64,000 nt of DNA, taken from Warburgia ugandensis. Taxonomy: Eukaryota > Streptophyta > Magnoliopsida > Canellales > Canellaceae. Positions 60,588 to 64,000 of this stretch are shown here, in pieces. Below the pieces are notes generated by a model that ran no database searches, was not told the origin of the DNA, and worked only from the letters and a program-made list of their open reading frames with translations. Position 1 is the first letter of the stretch; the number at the start of each line of letters is the position of its first letter. The translations under genes and the position numbers were made by a program. The stretch covers positions 50,609,136-50,673,135 of the forward strand of contig CP141136.1 of assembly GCA_035236585.1 (NCBI GenBank), given 5' to 3'.

Positions 60588-62910
60588 CTAGGAACTATGA
60601 AAACATTAATATTTTAGCACCATCTAGACTATAGATCAAAGGCGAAAGGAATGAATGGTGGGAGCGCTTTGTCCCTAGTATGAGTTGCGCCTAGGATGCA
60701 ACTTGGCGGATGCACACCAAAAAGCATGCATTGGGCACGACCCGGTGCATGCGACACCATGTGCACCATTCATGGGAAAAATAGGATGTAGTGTGTACCC
60801 CAATGATAGAGAAGAACTCATGTGTGTCCCGAACTTGTTTCATAGACTAGTGTGTCCTGGTGATGCCGCACTGTACTGTTTGATCCAGATATTAATCTGG
60901 ACCATCAATCTTGATCTAAAACAAAAAATCTTCAATTTTTGGAGACAATATGAACCCAATTTTAATCCAAGACATTTGTTGGATTTTTTTTGATGATTCA
61001 GACCTAATTTTAAGGTCAAAACATAGATTTGACAAATATTTTGACTTGACTGAAACCAAATAATCATATGATGAGCTAGATCGACCAGATTGGAGATTGA
61101 TCATGCCTTGTAAATTGATCAGCTATCTAATCTAACAAGTGAAATGAGGTATCAAATAGTCAAATTATATGGACTTACCAAAATTATGATCCAAACCAAT
61201 GAATGAGATAAGAACTATAGATCTATCTAATCAAAGGATGATCTGACCATCAGATCAACACATTGACTATTAGCACATCTATGAATCTTAGAGAAGACTA
61301 TGAATATGATGTATTGAGGTATATGAGATACCCAAGAGGGTGTTTAGAAGTCATCAAGACTATTGATCCTATCTATCAAAATCATATCAGACCATCTGAT
61401 GGTTGGATTGACTACTTATATGGGATAAAGACTAGTGATAAGACATTGATCACTATGGATTGTGACAAGTTGAATGATCTAAACCATGGATTTGTAGCCT
61501 ACTACCAAGATCAAATATCAGATAAAAGATTAAGTGAAATTAGACTTTAACTGGTGAAGAATGAACCTTAAATCACCTATATCAAGGAGGATTTAGAGTG
61601 ATCTAAGTAGAGACGATGACTATTGAACTATATGTGATGGGTTATGTTATGTGTGGGTTGTACATGTACATTAGATCATGCTAATTTGAGAGGTGGCATG
61701 CCTAAGAGGGTTAGTTCTCACTGAGGGAGGTGGAATTTAAGATGCTAATTTTCACAAATTGCACGATCTGTTGATATGATTATAATGTGATTTTACTAAT
61801 TTCATGAGATTTGAATTGCATGAATTATTTATAAAATGTGATTATTGTATGATATTATACATATGGTATTTATGACATAAATTATGAAATAAAAAGGCTA
61901 TAGTACTATATATGAAAATTTATCATGGTGTTGAAGATTGGAAATCATGTCATTTATTTTAAATGCATGATTTAAGAATGCGCTCAATGTTTTATATTCA
62001 CATGCTTTAATTTGACATTCAGGTGGGCTTATTTTTGGTATAAGGTACCAACTATGCACATGATATGTTAGAGACAAGCATATAGCTTGATGATTTTATG
62101 ATATCCAGTGATGAAGGATTAAGGGTTTTATTTTTTATAAGTTTGTGCCTAGGGATGCTATGTTAAGAGGGATGTAGGGTTGACCACTCGTCCTATGACT
62201 TTGTGAGATGATAGACTTGCCGCATAGAATGACAAACACCATAGGGAGTGGTATCATAGGTATTCCATGCTATAGTTTCAATCCTCACCCATGAGAGACG
62301 GACACCTAGTCTCTCATTCTGGTGTTGACGGGAAGTGGTAGTTGGTAGACCCAGGAGTTGGTTAATGTTGCAGCATAGCTGTCCTTTCTATATTTTGCAC
62401 TATGTTACCAACTAAGTGTCATCATGTGTGCTTAGTTTTCTTTAGAGATTTGGGTGCTGCGATCATGATAGAGTGATAGTGTTGTGACTATGTGGCATGA
62501 TGACATGCCTGATATGAGCTCATGACCATTATGTATGCCTCATGTTGACTAGATGATTAAGGCCTTTTATAGCTATGGGTGTGACCACTAATGACTATAT
62601 TCACTAATTTTATGAGTTTAACATTGTTTAACTCATTTGACTATTCAGCATCTTTATTCATGATTCAAATTGTGATTTGTGCATGACTTGGTGTTACTAG
62701 ATCTATTTATGATGTTTACATCTATTCATAAAGTTTACTTGAGATCCTGATTATGATTTGCACATGTTAATTTCACTGTTGGATTTATTCATGATATTAA
62801 CGTGAAATGCTTTGAAATTTCATATTCAAAAATTTTAAATTATCTTATTTTAGGCACATAGATTATTGATGATTGATGGAAAATGTCTTCTGCATTGAAA
62901 TGATTATTAC
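60588..62910 (+). mobile_element. Chr-3: chromovirus LTR fragment
   Basis: Plus orientation. The stretch 60690-60960 resembles 4140-4320 of Chr-1 (TTAATCTGGACCATCAATC against TTTAATCTGGACCGTTAAAC). 62150-62190 is the reverse complement of the 25227-25290 landmark (GTGGCTAAACCCTAC..CATCCCTAGGCC). Neither LTR end is present: it is bounded by the Ath-4 LTR on the left and by Chr-4 on the right. The ORFs at 60685-60993 and 61263-61550 fall inside it and match no family I know. Confidence 0.65.
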
Positions 62911-64000
62911 TGTGACGACCTAGGCTTTTGAAACATGTTTTGTAATGTATTTTGAAAGGCAGGGCCCTTAAGAGTGTAAAAAAATTTTGCAAAACAAAGT
63001 AGTGGAAATTCTTTTCTTTAGAACTTGTTTTGAAAACCCAAGTCACCACTTCATACATAACATAAGTACAATTTGTGTACAAAATAAAATTCCATTGAAC
63101 GAATATACTTTTATTAAACTCCAAGATCCATCTAGTGGTTCACAGTACAGCCAAATCTATTACAATACTTGTCCAAATTACATAATCCAAAACTCAAGCT
63201 CACCATACAATAAAACTCTCAACAAATAAAAATACATTTCTTCAAGGGTATACCTTGAAGATTATTCTCTTCAAGTCTTCTATCGGCCAAACCCTCATAA
63301 CTCCTCTAGCAATAGCATTCCCCTAGGCTTATGCCTATTAAAACAAACTCACAAGCCTCCAAGCTTATATGTAAAATAGATTTCATATATATCAGACCAT
63401 ATGTCTGTTTACTTAGGACTGAAATATTTTCTAGTTCCCTATTCACTTATAGTTTCGTCCTTAACCATCATATATGTGTTTGGTTAGATCATAAGGTTTT
63501 CAAGAGATTTAATACAAGTATTAACATTACTCTTGTCAACATAAGATCATGAGTACAATCATGTATATCTCATGTAAATGCATTCATCAAATCCTCCTAC
63601 CTTTAAGGATTGATCTCTTTTCCCCAATCTTCCATGATCCTGACTGATGTATGTAATCTGTACGTCCATACATATTGTCAATATATAAATTTTGAACAAT
63701 CCTATTGATCACTAGATCTAATGTTTAGAATGATCTTTAGATCATTCATATATAAGTATTTTTCTATCTCTAAATCTTTGGGTGTCCATCTCCTTGATCT
63801 TGATCTTTCATAGATCCATTGATTTACAATCTACACATGTTGATAAAGATCAGGGTCCGAGATATTCTATCATCTAGTTCTTCTTTGATCTAAGTTCAGT
63901 TATTGGATCATCTCTAAGGAGGATGATCTTGGTTTTCTTCCTTGAATCATCTTTGATCAAGGGTTTGGATTATCTAATCTAATGAACTATAACAAGCATA
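62911..64000 (-). mobile_element. Chr-4: chromovirus LTR end, continuing past the window
   Basis: Plus-strand start TGTGACGACCTAGGC matches the Chr-2 5' LTR from 24243 onward (the AAAACCCAAGTCACCACTTC and CCATCTAGTGGTTCACAGTA segments). About 0.63 kb of the Chr-2 LTR (roughly 24602-25228) is absent at 63283, and similarity then continues to the window edge. No PBS follows the LTR end on the - strand, so this is either a 3' LTR or a solo LTR. Confidence 0.8.

Noticed and set aside
61263-61550. 95-codon ORF with ordinary amino acid composition
   Set aside because: No family recognised. It is inside a chromovirus LTR fragment, and no intron or promoter context supports a host gene. I could not exclude it completely.
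1-64000. tRNA, rRNA, snRNA or other host RNA genes
   Set aside because: No cloverleaf with A and B boxes or recognisable rRNA segment was found. The tRNA-like signals seen are retroelement primer-binding sites.

Overview
The window looks like nuclear DNA of a flowering plant. It is AT-rich and built almost entirely of decayed LTR retrotransposons inserted into one another. I found no host gene, tRNA, rRNA or CRISPR array that I could support. The plant assignment rests on Athila-type Ty3/gypsy elements (protease, RT, RNase H, integrase, and a primer-binding site of the TGGCGCCGTTGCCGGGG type), Tekay/Del-type chromovirus remnants with an initiator-Met-type primer-binding site, and a plant-type RTE LINE. 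I cannot name the species. Dense nesting and heavy decay suggest heterochromatin or a large intergenic block.

Left part (1-12.7 kb). Chr-1 is a + strand Tekay/Del-like element: the end of a 5' LTR (1-1458), a shrunken interior with RT and integrase/chromodomain remnants, and a 3' LTR (3291-6129). It abuts the 3' portion of a + strand Athila element, Ath-1 (integrase remnant, non-coding tail, 3' LTR to about 11447). An unassigned stretch and a degenerate ~60-bp tandem repeat (12041-12731) follow.

Centre (12.7-29.1 kb). Chr-2 is a - strand Tekay/Del-like element with very long LTRs. Its 5' LTR is 24243-29078 (4.8 kb), with a PBS at 24228-24242, a 2.7 kb interior and a PPT at 21549-21565. Its 3' LTR (12732-21548) is split by an RTE LINE (14874-16009) and by a related 3.7 kb LTR (16587-20330). 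Subtracting the insertions restores the expected LTR length to within about 20 bp.

Right part (29.1-64 kb). A + strand Athila leader fragment (Ath-2) precedes two - strand Athila elements arranged LTR-interior-LTR-interior-LTR: Ath-3 (29968 to about 42 kb) and Ath-4 (about 42-60.6 kb). The middle LTR is truncated at a microhomology deletion. The 5' LTR of Ath-4 contains a + strand solo LTR (51270-52498 plus 59000-59869). That solo LTR contains NA-1 (52499-58999), a structurally complete but non-autonomous Athila-like element. NA-1 has both LTRs, a PBS, a leader, one broken ~486-codon ORF, a long non-coding tail and a PPT, but no RT or integrase. The window ends in two chromovirus LTR pieces in opposite orientation (60588-62910 +, 62911-64000 -).

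How the parts relate: Ath-3 and Ath-4 once encoded Gag, protease, RT, RNase H and integrase. NA-1 keeps only the cis-acting parts (LTR ends, PBS, leader, tail, PPT), so relatives of Ath-3/Ath-4 are the likely source of the enzymes that moved it. None of the pol genes seen here is intact. The most notable observations are NA-1 with its ORF, a purine-tract motif found twice per Athila-like element, a strongly shared non-coding tail, and an insertion in the Ath-3 LTR bounded by copied tail sequence.
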